NCBI RefSeq assembly: GCF_013364275.1 | Contig: NZ_CP054932.1 | Span: 2,604,001-2,668,000, forward strand | Direction of reading: 5' to 3' | Length of the DNA stretch: 64,000 nucleotides | Source of the DNA: Actinomadura sp. NAK00032 | GTDB lineage: Bacteria; Actinomycetota; Actinomycetes; Streptosporangiales; Streptosporangiaceae | In this document: piece by piece, positions 16,082-24,797 of the stretch | How the letters are laid out: each line of letters opens with the position of its first letter | Position numbering within the stretch: position 1 is the first letter of the stretch | Notes under the pieces: model-generated | The model's input: only the letters and a program-made list of their open reading frames with translations | The model's database searches: none | Told to the model about the DNA's origin: nothing | Translations under genes and position numbers: made by a program

Positions 16082-16959
16082 GTGCCGCCTCCGGGGGCGC
16101 GGCGCCGCTCCGCGCGCGCCGCGAGATGGTCGGTGAACCGGGCCATCGGCACCGTCAGCGCGATGAACAGCACCGCCGAGGCCAGGAACGGCGTGTAGTT
16201 GAAGGTGTCGGCCGAGTGGATCTGCGCCTGCCGGAGCGCCTCCAGCGGGCCGAGGACGGCGACGAGCGCGGTGTCCTTCTGCAGCGACGCGAAGTCGTTC
16301 AGCAGCGGCGGCACGACCCGGCGCACCGCCTGCGGCAGCACCACGAACCGCAGGCTCTGCGTGCGGCTCAGGCCGAGCGACCGCGCGGCGGCGCGCTGGC
16401 TCGGGTGGACCGAGTCGATCCCGGCGCGGAACACCTCCGCGACGTACGCGCCGTAGGACAGCACCAGCGCGAACCCGCCCAGCACCGCCGGATCGTCCGG
16501 CAGGCCCTGCAGCCGCAGCGCGGGCAGCCCGAACCCGACCAGGTACACCAGCAGGATCGTCGGGATGCCCCGGAACACGTCGGTGTAGGCGACGGCGAGC
16601 GCCCGCAGCGGGAAGAACAGCGGGCTGCGCAGCCCCCGCGCGAGCGCCACCAGCAGCCCGACGGCCAGGATCACCGGCTCGGCGATCAGGAAGATCCGGA
16701 CGTTCAGCCAGAAGCCGCGCAGCACGTCGGGGAACGCGTCGGCGAACTCGTCCCAGGCGAAGAACGTCTCGTGCACCCGCGGCCAGCCGGGCGAGGACAC
16801 CACGACCGCCACGACGACGACCGCGAACAGCACGGTCGACGCCGTGGCGAGGGACGCCGACCGGACGCCGGCGCGGCGGCGCCGGTGCTCCCGGTCGAGC
16901 TGCCGCTCGCTCTTGACCCAGGCGGCGTCCCCGGGCGCGCTCGTCCCGCGCGCGGTCAC
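16078..16959 (-). CDS. Amino acid ABC transporter permease
   Basis: A 293-residue permease with an N-terminal cytoplasmic tail, one early membrane helix and the HisM-type permease core. The EAA coupling loop is visible as YVAEVFRAGIDSVHPSQRAA, followed by ARSLGLSRTQSLRFVVLPQA, typical of polar amino acid importers. The GTG at 16959 overlaps the stop of the binding-protein gene (GTGA) and its own end overlaps the ATPase start. Only one permease gene is present, so a homodimer is likely. Confidence 0.9.
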   Translation of the reverse strand: MTARGTSAPGDAAWVKSERQLDREHRRRRAGVRSASLATASTVLFAVVVVAVVVSSPGWPRVHETFFAWDEFADAFPDVLRGFWLNVRIFLIAEPVILAVGLLVALARGLRSPLFFPLRALAVAYTDVFRGIPTILLVYLVGFGLPALRLQGLPDDPAVLGGFALVLSYGAYVAEVFRAGIDSVHPSQRAAARSLGLSRTQSLRFVVLPQAVRRVVPPLLNDFASLQKDTALVAVLGPLEALRQAQIHSADTFNYTPFLASAVLFIALTVPMARFTDHLAARAERRRAPGGGT

Positions 16960-17825
16960 TTCAGCACGGGAGCGCCGGCCGCCGACGTCAGCCACCGCTC
17001 CTCGATCTTCGCCAGCTCACCGGACGACTTCAGCTCGCCGAGCGCCTTGTCGAGGCAGCCGACCAGCGGGCTGCCCTTCTCCAGCAGCAGCCCGAAGTGC
17101 TCGGTCTCGCCGCCCTGCGTCTGCGGCAGCTGCCCGACGATCTTGGAGTCCTCCACCTGGGCGGCGGTCACGTAGAACGCGGTGGGCAGGTCGACCAGCA
17201 GCACGTCCGCCTGCTTGTTCTTCAGCGCGTTGACGGCGTCGATCTGGTTGTTGAACACCTTCGGCTCGATGTCCGGCTTGAGCTGGTTCTTGACCGCCTG
17301 GTACGAGGTCGTGCCGACCTGCACGGCGATCTTCGCGCCCTTCAGCTCGGCGATGCTCGAGGCGCCCGCGAACTTGGTGCCCTTCAGCGCGACCACGCCC
17401 TGCTGGACGTCGTAGTAGCCGGAGCTGAACGTCACGGCCTTCTCGCGGGCCGGGGTGACCGAGACCTGGTTGATGTCGAAGTCGAACTTCTTCGTGCCGG
17501 GCGCGTAGGACGACTCGAACGACTCGACCGTCCAGGCCACCTCGTCCTTGGTGAAGCCCAGCTTGCCGGCGACCGCGTAGGCGACGGCGCTCTCGAAGCC
17601 CTGCCCGTTCTTCGGGTCGTCGTCCTTGAACCACGGCTCGAACGCGGGCTTGTCGGTGGCGACCGTGAGCTTGCCGGGCGTCTTCAGGGGGAGCTTGTCC
17701 TTCGTGCAGGACGCGGGGCTCTTGGAGGCGGTGGCGGTGTCGTCCTCCTGCGGGGCGCAGGCGGTGACGGCGAGGGTCAGCGCGGCCAGTCCGGTGAGGA
17801 CGGCCGCCAGGGGGCGGCGGTGCAA
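16956..17825 (-). CDS. Amino acid ABC transporter substrate-binding lipoprotein
   Basis: A 289-residue family 3 extracellular solute-binding protein. The signal peptide ends in the lipobox LAVTAC, so it is a membrane-anchored lipoprotein outside the cell. The mature part contains KLTVATDKPAFEPW, GFESAVAYAVAGKLG, FDINQVSVTPAREKAVTFS and ADVLLVDLPTAF, typical of glutamate/glutamine/polar amino acid binders. I chose TTG 17825 because GGAGG lies six bases before it; longer in-frame starts have poor codon use. The gene heads the transporter genes and follows the SAM hydrolase-type gene by 28 bases. Confidence 0.9.
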   Translation of the reverse strand: MHRRPLAAVLTGLAALTLAVTACAPQEDDTATASKSPASCTKDKLPLKTPGKLTVATDKPAFEPWFKDDDPKNGQGFESAVAYAVAGKLGFTKDEVAWTVESFESSYAPGTKKFDFDINQVSVTPAREKAVTFSSGYYDVQQGVVALKGTKFAGASSIAELKGAKIAVQVGTTSYQAVKNQLKPDIEPKVFNNQIDAVNALKNKQADVLLVDLPTAFYVTAAQVEDSKIVGQLPQTQGGETEHFGLLLEKGSPLVGCLDKALGELKSSGELAKIEERWLTSAAGAPVLK

Positions 17826-17853
17826 AGGGGGCCTCCAGCGAATCTTTTCGTGT

Positions 17854-18684
17854 TCAGTCGGGAACGGGGGCGGCGGGTCGCAGCGTGAGCGACCGCACAC
17901 CCGTGAGGCCGAGGGCGTCGGTGGCCGACCCCTGGTTGACGGCGAGGCCGAGCCAGCCGGACGAGTCGGTCCACAGCAGCGGCTCGCCGGGCGCGACCGC
18001 GCCGAAGGTCTCCGCGAACGCCACCCGGGCCGAGCCCGGGGCTGGAACGCTCCACGCGACGTCCAGCGGAGTCCCGGGCGGCAGTTCGCCGAACGCGGCG
18101 GCCAGGTCGCCGGGCTCGGCGCCGAGGACGAGGCTGCCGAAGCGGTCGGTGTAGAGCACGGGCACGGTCAGCGCGCCGCCGTCCGCCACCGGGGGCGGGA
18201 CGTCCAGCGGCAGCAGCCCGACCGGCGCGCCGAGGTCGGCGACGGCGACGCCGTTCGCGACGTGCGCGGCGGCGGGGGAGAAGATGTCGCGGCCGTGGAA
18301 GGAGGTCGACACCTCCGGCAGCCGGTACGCGGGATCCTCCAGGGCGTGCGCCCGGACGACGCCGCCCAGCTTCTCGGCGGCGGGGACGAGCAGCCCGTTG
18401 TCGGGGCCGATGAGCACGTCCCCGCGCCCGGTCTCGACCGCGACGGGGCGGCGCGGCGTCCCGACACCGGGGTCGACGATCCCGGTGTGGACGCCGACCG
18501 GCAGGTACGGGAGCGCCTGGCGGAGCAGCATCGCGCCCTCGCGGACGTCGAACGGCGTGATCTCGTCGCTCAGCACGAGCACGGTGGCGCCGGGCGCGAT
18601 CGTGTGGACCACGCCGGCGCAGATGGCGGTGTAGGCGGCGCCGAAGTCGGTCGCCAGGCTGACGAACGGACGGCTCTCGGACAT
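17854..18684 (-). CDS. SAM hydroxide adenosyltransferase (SAM hydrolase, DUF62)
   Basis: A 276-residue protein of the DUF62 / SAM hydroxide adenosyltransferase family, which cleaves S-adenosylmethionine to adenosine and methionine; fluorinases and chlorinases belong to the same fold. Markers are SLATDFGAAYTAICAGVVHT, the ATP/SAM-binding VDPGVGTPRRPV, GPDNGLL and STSFHGRDIFSPAAAHVANG. The RHxDG-like catalytic set of hydroxide transferases is consistent with GRDIF plus the VDPGVG Asp. It probably heads the transporter operon. A LysR gene starts 103 bases away in the other direction and may control it. Confidence 0.85.
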   Translation of the reverse strand: MSESRPFVSLATDFGAAYTAICAGVVHTIAPGATVLVLSDEITPFDVREGAMLLRQALPYLPVGVHTGIVDPGVGTPRRPVAVETGRGDVLIGPDNGLLVPAAEKLGGVVRAHALEDPAYRLPEVSTSFHGRDIFSPAAAHVANGVAVADLGAPVGLLPLDVPPPVADGGALTVPVLYTDRFGSLVLGAEPGDLAAAFGELPPGTPLDVAWSVPAPGSARVAFAETFGAVAPGEPLLWTDSSGWLGLAVNQGSATDALGLTGVRSLTLRPAAPVPD

Positions 18685-18787
18685 GGGCGACCTCGGCGGG
18701 ACCTGCGGCGATGACGGAGGGGGAGACGCAAAAGGGTACCAAGCCGGTGATCGGCCCGTGCCCCCCGCCTGCTCGTATCCTGCACCT

Positions 18788-19702
18788 GTGCGCGCCGAAG
18801 CCCTCGATCCCGTCCTGCTGCGGACGTTCGTCGCCGTCGCCGACCTCGGCTCCTTCACCGCCGCCGCGGCCGCCGGGGGGTACACCCAGTCGGCGGTGTC
18901 CCGGCAGGTCGCCGCGCTGGAGGACGTCTGCGGGGTGGAGCTGTTCGCGCGCGGCGCGCGGGGCGTCCGGCCGACCCCCGCCGGGGAGTACCTGCTGCCG
19001 CATGCGCGGGCGCTGCTCGACCGCCTCGCCGCCACTGCCCGCGCGCTCGACGGGCTGCGCCGCCTCGACACCGGGACGCTGCGCCTCGGCGCCTTCCCCA
19101 CGGCCAACGCCGTGCTCGTGCCGCGCGCCCTCGCCCGGTTCCGGGCCCGCCATCCGGGCGTGCGGCCGGTGCTCCGGGAGGGCACGACCGAGCGGCTGCT
19201 GCCGATGCTGGACGCGGGCGACCTCGACATCGTGCTGGTCAGCACCCACAAGCACCCGTCGCTCGACGCCGACCACCTCGTGCCGCTGCTGGAGGACGCG
19301 CTGCTCGTCGCGCTGCCGAGCGGGCACCGGCTCGCCGCGCGCGACCGCGTCCCGCTGGAGGAGCTGGCCGCCGAGCCGTGGATCGTCGCCGACGACCCGG
19401 AGGCGATCGCCGCGCTGCGCGTCCGCTGCGAGGCCGCCGGGTTCGTCCCGGAGACCCCGATCCGGGTCGCCGAGTGGATCTCCAAGCTGGGCCTGGTCGC
19501 GGAGGGGTTCGGCGTGACGCTCGTGCCCGCGCTGGCGGCCTCCGCCGTGGTGCGGGACGGGGTGGTGCTGCGCGCCGTGGCGTCCGGGCGGGGGCCGCGC
19601 CGCACCGTCTACGCGGCGGTGGGGCGGCACGCGCGGCGGTCCCCGGCCGTCACCGCGTTCCTGGCGGACCTGCGGGACGTGGCCGGGGACCTGCACCCCT
19701 AG
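18788..19702 (+). CDS. LysR-family transcriptional regulator
   Basis: A 304-residue LysR-type regulator of normal length. The N-terminal helix-turn-helix is VLLRTFVAVADLGSFTAAAA followed by QSAVSRQVAALEDVCGVELF; the rest is a two-lobed ligand domain (GTLRLGAFPTANAVLVPRAL and further). GTG 18788 gives the usual family start. It is divergent from the SAM hydrolase/amino acid transporter operon, the classical layout for a LysR regulator and its target. It converges on the dehydrogenase-RidA frame with only three bases between stops. Confidence 0.9.
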   Translation: MRAEALDPVLLRTFVAVADLGSFTAAAAAGGYTQSAVSRQVAALEDVCGVELFARGARGVRPTPAGEYLLPHARALLDRLAATARALDGLRRLDTGTLRLGAFPTANAVLVPRALARFRARHPGVRPVLREGTTERLLPMLDAGDLDIVLVSTHKHPSLDADHLVPLLEDALLVALPSGHRLAARDRVPLEELAAEPWIVADDPEAIAALRVRCEAAGFVPETPIRVAEWISKLGLVAEGFGVTLVPALAASAVVRDGVVLRAVASGRGPRRTVYAAVGRHARRSPAVTAFLADLRDVAGDLHP

Positions 19703-19705
19703 CGG

Positions 19706-20101
19706 CTACGGGATCGCCGCGACGAGTTCGATCTCGATCAGGGCGTCCGGGTGGAACAGGCGGGGCACCTCCACGGTCGTGCTGGTCGGCGGCGTGCCGG
19801 TGATGTGCCGGAACCGGACGGCCGCGTACTCGGCGCGCAGGTCCATGTCGGTCAGGAACGTGCGGATGTTGACGACGTCGTCGAAGCCCGCGCCGTGCGC
19901 GGCGAGGATGCGGCCGAGCAGCGAGAAGATCACCTCGCACTGGCGGGTCATGTCGCCGGGCGCGTCCACCTTGCCGTCCTCGTCCATGGCGATCTGCCCC
20001 GACACGTACAGCATCGGCCCCTGCGTGACGTACGCGGTGTGGGAGTAGGCGGGGTTCGGCGGGGCGGGGACGGTGTCCGGGTTGCCGAGCGTGACGCGCA
20101 T
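19706..20101 (-). CDS. RidA-family protein from an internal start (alternative product)
   Basis: The ATG at 20101 inside the fusion frame has its own ribosome binding site (AGGAG, spacing about ten bases) and would give a normal free-standing RidA of 131 residues starting MRVTLGNPDTVPAPPNPAYS. RidA proteins are trimers that deaminate reactive 2-aminoacrylate and related imines. Whether this start is used in addition to the long frame cannot be decided from sequence. The domain itself looks intact, including GFDDVVNIRTFLTDM with the conserved substrate-binding arginine. Confidence 0.5.
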   Translation of the reverse strand: MRVTLGNPDTVPAPPNPAYSHTAYVTQGPMLYVSGQIAMDEDGKVDAPGDMTRQCEVIFSLLGRILAAHGAGFDDVVNIRTFLTDMDLRAEYAAVRFRHITGTPPTSTTVEVPRLFHPDALIEIELVAAIP

Positions 20102-20935
20102 CTGCGTGCTTCTCCTGATGTGGTCGGTGAGTGTGGTGAGGTCGCGGGCGCCGAGCCCGTCGTCCAGCGCGGCCTGCGTGCGAGCCTGGACGGCGGACAG
20201 GACACCGCCGCCCTGTGCGGAGCCGTCGAGGGCGAGGCCGAGGTCCTTGGCGGCGAGCGCGAGGGTGAAGCGGGGCGGGCCCCCGCCCTCCTGGAGGCGG
20301 CGCGCCTGCGGGCTGACGCGGGACAGGAGGTCCAGGGCCAGGCCGCCGTCGACGCCGAGCCGGTCGGCGACGGCGAGCGCCTCGCCCAGCGCGGCGAAAT
20401 TGGCGACGAGCACGCCGTTCACCACCAGCTTGAGCGCGGCGCCCGCGCCGGGCGGCCCGGCGTGCCGGACGTGCCCGAGCGCCTCGAACGCCGGCGCGCA
20501 GCGGGCGAGGTCGGCCTCCGCGGCGCCCGCCAGGATCACCAGCTCGCCCGCGTCCGCCTGCGGGACGCTCCCGGAGACGGGCGCGTCCACGAAGCCGATG
20601 CCCGCGGGCAGCCGGTCCCGGACGCGGCGGACCGCGTCCGGCCCGATCGTCGACATGTCGGCGATCACCGTGCCCGGCGCCAGCGCCGGGACCGCGCCGG
20701 CGGGGCCGAACAGGGCGTCCTCCACCGCGCCGGCGTCGGTGAGCATCGTGATCACCAGGTCGCGGCCCGCGGCGGCCTCGGCGGGCGTGGCGGCGGCGGT
20801 GGCGCCGGCCTCCACGAGCGGTGCCGTGCGGGCGGGCGTCCGGTTCCAGACGGCCAGATCGTGGCCGGCGGCGAGCAGCCGCGCGGCCATGGGGGCGCCC
20901 ATGCGCCCCAGTCCGAGAAAAGCGATTCTTGTCAT
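19706..20935 (-). CDS. Dehydrogenase-RidA fusion reading frame
   Basis: One uninterrupted frame of 409 residues. Residues 1-278 are a 3-hydroxyisobutyrate dehydrogenase-like protein: RIAFLGLGRMGAPMAARLLA (dinucleotide fold), APVSGSVPQADAGELVILAG and the catalytic-lysine region GAALKLVVNGVL. Residues 279-409 are a complete RidA (YjgF/YER057c/UK114) domain with LYVSGQIAMDEDGKV and the closing PRLFHPDALIEIELVAAIP. No stop separates them. The junction encodes HIRRSTQMRV and contains AGGAG ten bases before the ATG of the RidA part. RidA hydrolyses reactive enamine/imines, so fusion to a dehydrogenase would be chemically sensible. It may be a true fusion or two genes whose intervening stop was lost. 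Confidence 0.75.
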   Translation of the reverse strand: MTRIAFLGLGRMGAPMAARLLAAGHDLAVWNRTPARTAPLVEAGATAAATPAEAAAGRDLVITMLTDAGAVEDALFGPAGAVPALAPGTVIADMSTIGPDAVRRVRDRLPAGIGFVDAPVSGSVPQADAGELVILAGAAEADLARCAPAFEALGHVRHAGPPGAGAALKLVVNGVLVANFAALGEALAVADRLGVDGGLALDLLSRVSPQARRLQEGGGPPRFTLALAAKDLGLALDGSAQGGGVLSAVQARTQAALDDGLGARDLTTLTDHIRRSTQMRVTLGNPDTVPAPPNPAYSHTAYVTQGPMLYVSGQIAMDEDGKVDAPGDMTRQCEVIFSLLGRILAAHGAGFDDVVNIRTFLTDMDLRAEYAAVRFRHITGTPPTSTTVEVPRLFHPDALIEIELVAAIP

Positions 20936-21014
20936 GGCGCGATCGACGCTAGGCGCCTTTTTGCCATGACACCAGCGAAGGGTTCGCACGGCGGTCATGC
21001 GAGCCGCGCATGGC

Positions 21015-21323
21015 TCAGCCGAAGGCGAAGAGGATCGCCACGAGCGCCAGCAGCAGTGCCAGGCCCGTCATGAGCGCGATGGAGCCGGGGTCGGCCGCGC
21101 CGCCGCCCGCGGGCAGCCGGTGCGCCCGCAGCCGCAGGCCGGCCCGCGTGCGGCGGACCAGCAGCGCGGCGCTGCCGCAGACGACGGCCGCGGCGGCGGC
21201 CATCCCGGCGGCGGAGGGCGCGAGCCGCACGCACAGCAGGCCCGCGACGGTCAGGGACAGGGTGGTGCGCGACCAGGCCAGGGCCGTCCGCTCCGGCTGC
21301 GCCCCCCGGTCCCAGAGCTTCAC
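21015..21323 (-). CDS. DUF202 membrane protein (second of pair)
   Basis: A 102-residue membrane protein of the DUF202 family, recognised by RGAQPERTALAWSRTTLSLT, the family's N-terminal motif, followed by two further hydrophobic segments. GTG 21323 overlaps the stop of the preceding DUF202 gene (GTGA), so the two are coupled and their products probably assemble together. Function unknown; homologues are three-helix inner-membrane proteins of the YidH/YidG kind. Confidence 0.82.
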   Translation of the reverse strand: MKLWDRGAQPERTALAWSRTTLSLTVAGLLCVRLAPSAAGMAAAAAVVCGSAALLVRRTRAGLRLRAHRLPAGGGAADPGSIALMTGLALLLALVAILFAFG

Positions 21324-21715
21324 CGGGTGACCAGCAGCGCGACCAGCAGCGCGATCGCGGCGATCGCGATGCCGTAGGCGATCACCGGGGCGAGCGCGGG
21401 CGGCGGCAGCGTCTCGTCGCGGCGCAGGGCGCGCTCGGTGCGCAGCCAGCGGCGGAACGCGAGCGCGGCGGTGAGCGCGCCGGTTCCGGCGAACGCGATG
21501 GCGAGGCCGTGCCGCAGCACCGGCTCCAGGAAGTCGCCGGCGAGCGCCGCGCCGATGCCGCCCGCGATCAGCGCCAGCGCCGTGCGGATCCACGCCAGGA
21601 ACGTGCGCTCGTTGGCGAGGGTGAATCTGGGGTCGGGGTCGTCGCCCTCGGCGAGCAGGCGGTCGGCCCACCTGCCGCCCGGGGAGGACGAGTGCCGTGT
21701 CGCGGTCATCGCCAT
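21320..21715 (-). CDS. DUF202 membrane protein (YidH-like)
   Basis: A 131-residue DUF202/YidH-like protein. The signature TLANERTFLAWIRTALALIA is near the N-terminus and two more membrane segments follow (AIAFAGTGALTAALAF, then VIAYGIAIAAIALLVALLV). ATG 21715 or ATG 21709 may start it; there is no clear ribosome binding site, but TAATAT lies just upstream and a leaderless mRNA is possible. It is co-transcribed with the smaller DUF202 gene that overlaps its end. Confidence 0.82.
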   Translation of the reverse strand: MAMTATRHSSSPGGRWADRLLAEGDDPDPRFTLANERTFLAWIRTALALIAGGIGAALAGDFLEPVLRHGLAIAFAGTGALTAALAFRRWLRTERALRRDETLPPPALAPVIAYGIAIAAIALLVALLVTR

Positions 21716-21805
21716 TCATATTAGGCGATGAAAGCGCCCATGCCATTTTCGGGACGGAAAATCAATTCCGACTGACAATCTGGGAAATGCCTGGTGGCGC
21801 GGTGT

Positions 21806-22435
21806 TCAGCGGGTACCGAAGCGGCGGGCCGAGGCGTCCTCCTGGGCCAGCCGGTGCAGGGCGGTGAGCACCTGCTCGTACAGGACGGTGGACACGAGCA
21901 GCGAATGGACCGTCCGGCTGCGGGGCGCGCCCTCGCCGACCCGGCCGATCTCGTGCTCGGCGACCTCGGTCGCGGCGTTGACGTAGGGACGCAGGTCCTT
22001 GAGCGTGATGGGGAAGCCGAGCCGGCGCAGCGCCACGAACGTGTGGGCGAGCAGGTCGCGGGCGGGGGCCTCGGCGCCGACCGTCCAGCCGAGTTCGCGG
22101 ACGAGGGCGTCCACGTCCTCGCGGGCGGCGCGCCAGTGCGGGTCGTGCGGCGCGGCGACGTGCGGGCCGATCGCGTGCTGGGTGGTGGCGAACAGGTCGT
22201 GCAGGCTGACCCGGTCGTCCTCGACGGCGGCGATGATCTGCTGGATCGCCGCGACCGGCAGGTCCCCGACCTCGCGCAGGGCGTTGATCAGCCGCAGCCG
22301 CTCCAGATGGCGGCCGTCGTACTCCGCGCGGGTCGCGCTGACGGTCGAGCCCTTGGGGAGCAGTCCCTCCCGGATGTAGAACTTGATCGTCTGGATCGTC
22401 AGACCGCTCCGATCGCTGAGCTCGGAGATCTGCAC
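21806..22435 (-). CDS. MerR-family transcriptional regulator
   Basis: A 209-residue regulator with an N-terminal MerR DNA-binding domain: VQISELSDRSGLTIQTIKFY then IREGLLPKG and the second helix region EYDGRHLERLRLINALREVG. The long C-terminal domain is helical with no cysteine metal site, so it probably senses an organic ligand or acts with another protein. I use GTG 22435, preceded by GAAGGGGG; it leaves a perfect palindrome 45 bases upstream in the leader, a likely MerR operator. A GTG at 22495 is in frame but would start inside that palindrome. Confidence 0.85.
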   Translation of the reverse strand: MQISELSDRSGLTIQTIKFYIREGLLPKGSTVSATRAEYDGRHLERLRLINALREVGDLPVAAIQQIIAAVEDDRVSLHDLFATTQHAIGPHVAAPHDPHWRAAREDVDALVRELGWTVGAEAPARDLLAHTFVALRRLGFPITLKDLRPYVNAATEVAEHEIGRVGEGAPRSRTVHSLLVSTVLYEQVLTALHRLAQEDASARRFGTR

Positions 22436-22480
22436 CGTCGAACCCCCTTCGCCGGAGGCCAACGGTAGCGAGGCGGGGGG

Positions 22481-22503
22481 ATTGGATACCGGCACTATCC
22501 AAT
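22481..22503. promoter_or_regulatory. MerR operator palindrome
   Basis: ATTGGATA (22481-22488) and TATCCAAT (22496-22503) are a perfect 8-base inverted repeat with a 7-base spacer, standing out in A/T content. It lies upstream of the MerR gene and is likely its autoregulatory site. Confidence 0.65.
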
Positions 22504-22556
22504 GTCTGTCCGAGTTGTTCCCCTTGTTCGGTTCCGCGGATGTCCGGTCCGCCGGG

Positions 22557-23276
22557 TCAGGACGCGGTGCGGCGCATCCCCTCGGAGATCTTCTCGGCGG
22601 CGGCGACCACCGGGCCGGCGTGCAGCCGGCCGGGGGAGCGGGTCAGCCGCTCCAGCGGGCCGGACACCGAGACGGCCGCGATCACCCGGCCGGCGGCGCC
22701 GCGTATCGGCGCCGACACCGACCCCACGCCCTGCTCGCGCTCCCCGACGCTCTGCGCCCACCCGCGCCGCCGGACCGACGCCAGCGTCGTCGCCTCGAAC
22801 TTGGCGTTGCGCAGCCCCCGGTGCAGCCGGTCGGGCTCCTCCCAGGCGAGCAGGATCTGCGCGGCCGACCCCGCCGACATCGGCAGCGCCGCGCCGACCG
22901 GGATGGTGTCGCGCAGGCCGCTGGTCCGCTCGGCGGCGGCCACGCACACCCGGACGTCCCCCTGGCGGCGGAACAGCGAGGCGCTCTCGCCGGTGAGGTC
23001 GCGCAACTGGGCCAGCACGGGCTGGGCGATGGCGAGCAGCCGGTCCTCGCCGGCGGCGACGGCCAGCTCGGCGAGCCGCGGGCCGAGGATGAAGCGCCCC
23101 TGCGTGTCGCGGTGCACGAGGCGGTGGTGCTCCAGCGCGACGGCCAGCCGGTGCGCGGTCGGGCGGGCCAGCCCGGTCGTCTGGACGAGCTGGGCGAGCG
23201 AGGTCGGGCCGGCCTCCAGCGCGTTCAGTACGAGAACCGCTTTGTCAAGTACGCCGACTCCGCTAGAGTTGTCCAT
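22557..23276 (-). CDS. ndgR: IclR-family regulator, NdgR-like
   Basis: A 239-residue IclR-type regulator. The winged helix covers about residues 10-70 (VLDKAVLVLNALEAGPTSLA then TGLARPTAHRLAVALEHHRL) and the C-terminal ligand domain contains GSAAQILLAWEE and GVGSVSAPIRGAAGRVIAAV. It is divergent from leuC with a 112-base gap. That is exactly the place and type of NdgR/AreB in Streptomyces, a regulator of leucine synthesis and nitrogen-related genes, so I apply the symbol on synteny plus family. ATG 23276 lies six bases after a candidate -10, so the mRNA may be almost leaderless. Confidence 0.85.
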   Translation of the reverse strand: MDNSSGVGVLDKAVLVLNALEAGPTSLAQLVQTTGLARPTAHRLAVALEHHRLVHRDTQGRFILGPRLAELAVAAGEDRLLAIAQPVLAQLRDLTGESASLFRRQGDVRVCVAAAERTSGLRDTIPVGAALPMSAGSAAQILLAWEEPDRLHRGLRNAKFEATTLASVRRRGWAQSVGEREQGVGSVSAPIRGAAGRVIAAVSVSGPLERLTRSPGRLHAGPVVAAAEKISEGMRRTAS

Positions 23277-23282
23277 GTCTTG

Positions 23283-23312
23283 ATATTGGCGTCTCGTAAT
23301 GTGAGATTGCAA
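23283..23312 (-). promoter_or_regulatory. Candidate ndgR promoter
   Basis: On the minus strand TTGCAA (23312-23307) and CAATAT (23288-23283) are 18 bases apart, and the ATG of ndgR is only six bases downstream. The inverted repeat TCTC-GAGA around 23292-23306 falls in the spacer and could be an NdgR site. Confidence 0.4.
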
Positions 23313-23388
23313 GTCAAGGTGACCGAGACCACGGTGCGCCGTCGACCAGCGCCGGGCACCGACGATCCTGACAGGTGAGGTGGGAGTG

Positions 23389-24786
23389 ATGGGCCGAACA
23401 CTGGCCGAGAAGGTCTACGACGCGCACGTCGTGCGGCGCGCCGAAGGTGAGCCCGACCTCCTCTACATCGACCTGCACCTCGTCCACGAGGTCACGAGCC
23501 CGCAGGCGTTCGACGGGCTGCGGATGGCCGGCCGCGAGGTCCGCCGCCCCGACCTGACCATCGCCACCGAGGACCACAACGTCCCGACGACGGACCTGCT
23601 CAAGCCCATCGCCGACCCGGTGTCGCGCACCCAGGTCGAGACGCTGCGCAAGAACTGCTCCGACTTCGGCGTCCGGCTGCACCCGATGGGCGACGACGGG
23701 CAGGGCATCGTCCACGTGATGGGCCCGCAGCTCGGCCTCACCCAGCCCGGCATGACCGTCGTCTGCGGCGACTCGCACACCTCCACGCACGGCGCGTTCG
23801 GCGCGCTCGCCTTCGGCATCGGCACCAGCGAGGTCGAGCACGTCCTCGCCACCCAGACGCTGCCGCAGGTCCAGCCGAAGACGATGGCCGTGACCGTCGA
23901 GGGCGCGCTGCCCGCGGGCGTCACCGCCAAGGACCTCATCCTCGCGATCATCGCGGAGATCGGCACCGGCGGCGGCCAGGGCCACATCATCGAGTACCGC
24001 GGCGAGGCCGTCCGGTCGCTGTCGATGGAAGGCCGGATGACGGTCTGCAACATGTCCATCGAGGCCGGCGCCCGCGCCGGGATGATCGCCCCCGACGAGA
24101 CCACGTTCGCGTACCTCAAGGGCCGCGCGCACGCCCCCCAGGGCGAGGACTGGGACCGCGCCGTCGAGTACTGGACGTCCCTGCGCACCGACGACGACGC
24201 GGTCTTCGACAAGGAGGTCGTGATCGACGCGGCCTCGCTGACCCCGTTCGTCACCTGGGGCACCAACCCCGGCCAGGGCCTGCCGCTCGGCGAGACCGTG
24301 CCCGACCCCGCGTCCTACACCGACCCGGTCCAGCGCCAGGCCGCCGAGCGCGCCCTCGACTACATGGGCCTCACCGCCGGGACGCCGCTGCGCGAGATCC
24401 AGGTCGACACCGTCTTCGTGGGCTCCTGCACCAACGGCCGCATCGAGGACCTGCGCGCCGTCGCCGGTGTGCTGGAGGGCCGCACGGTCGCCGACGGCGT
24501 CCGGATGCTGGTCGTCCCCGGCTCCATGAAGGTCAAGAAGCAGGCCGAGGAGGAGGGCCTCGACGCGGTGATCGCCGCGTCCGGCGCCGAGTGGCGCGAG
24601 GCCGGCTGCTCGATGTGCCTGGCGATGAACCCCGACAAGCTCACGCCCGGCGAGCGCAGCGCCTCCACGTCCAACCGCAACTTCGAGGGACGCCAGGGAC
24701 CCGGCGGCCGCACCCACCTGGTGTCGCCCGCCGTCGCCGCCGCGACCGCCGTCACCGGCCGCCTGACCGCCCCCGCCGACCTCTAA
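23389..24786 (+). CDS. leuC: 3-isopropylmalate dehydratase large subunit
   Basis: A 465-residue LeuC of normal length. It isomerises 2-isopropylmalate to 3-isopropylmalate in leucine biosynthesis together with LeuD. The substrate and cluster regions are complete: [40 protein letters not shown] (cluster Cys about 347) and [13 protein letters not shown] (Cys about 407 and 410), which hold the [4Fe-4S] cluster. ATG 23389 has AGGTGGGAG just upstream. leuD follows 11 bases after the stop. Confidence 0.97.
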   Translation: MGRTLAEKVYDAHVVRRAEGEPDLLYIDLHLVHEVTSPQAFDGLRMAGREVRRPDLTIATEDHNVPTTDLLKPIADPVSRTQVETLRKNCSDFGVRLHPMGDDGQGIVHVMGPQLGLTQPGMTVVCGDSHTSTHGAFGALAFGIGTSEVEHVLATQTLPQVQPKTMAVTVEGALPAGVTAKDLILAIIAEIGTGGGQGHIIEYRGEAVRSLSMEGRMTVCNMSIEAGARAGMIAPDETTFAYLKGRAHAPQGEDWDRAVEYWTSLRTDDDAVFDKEVVIDAASLTPFVTWGTNPGQGLPLGETVPDPASYTDPVQRQAAERALDYMGLTAGTPLREIQVDTVFVGSCTNGRIEDLRAVAGVLEGRTVADGVRMLVVPGSMKVKKQAEEEGLDAVIAASGAEWREAGCSMCLAMNPDKLTPGERSASTSNRNFEGRQGPGGRTHLVSPAVAAATAVTGRLTAPADL

Positions 24787-24797
24787 GGGAACCCACG

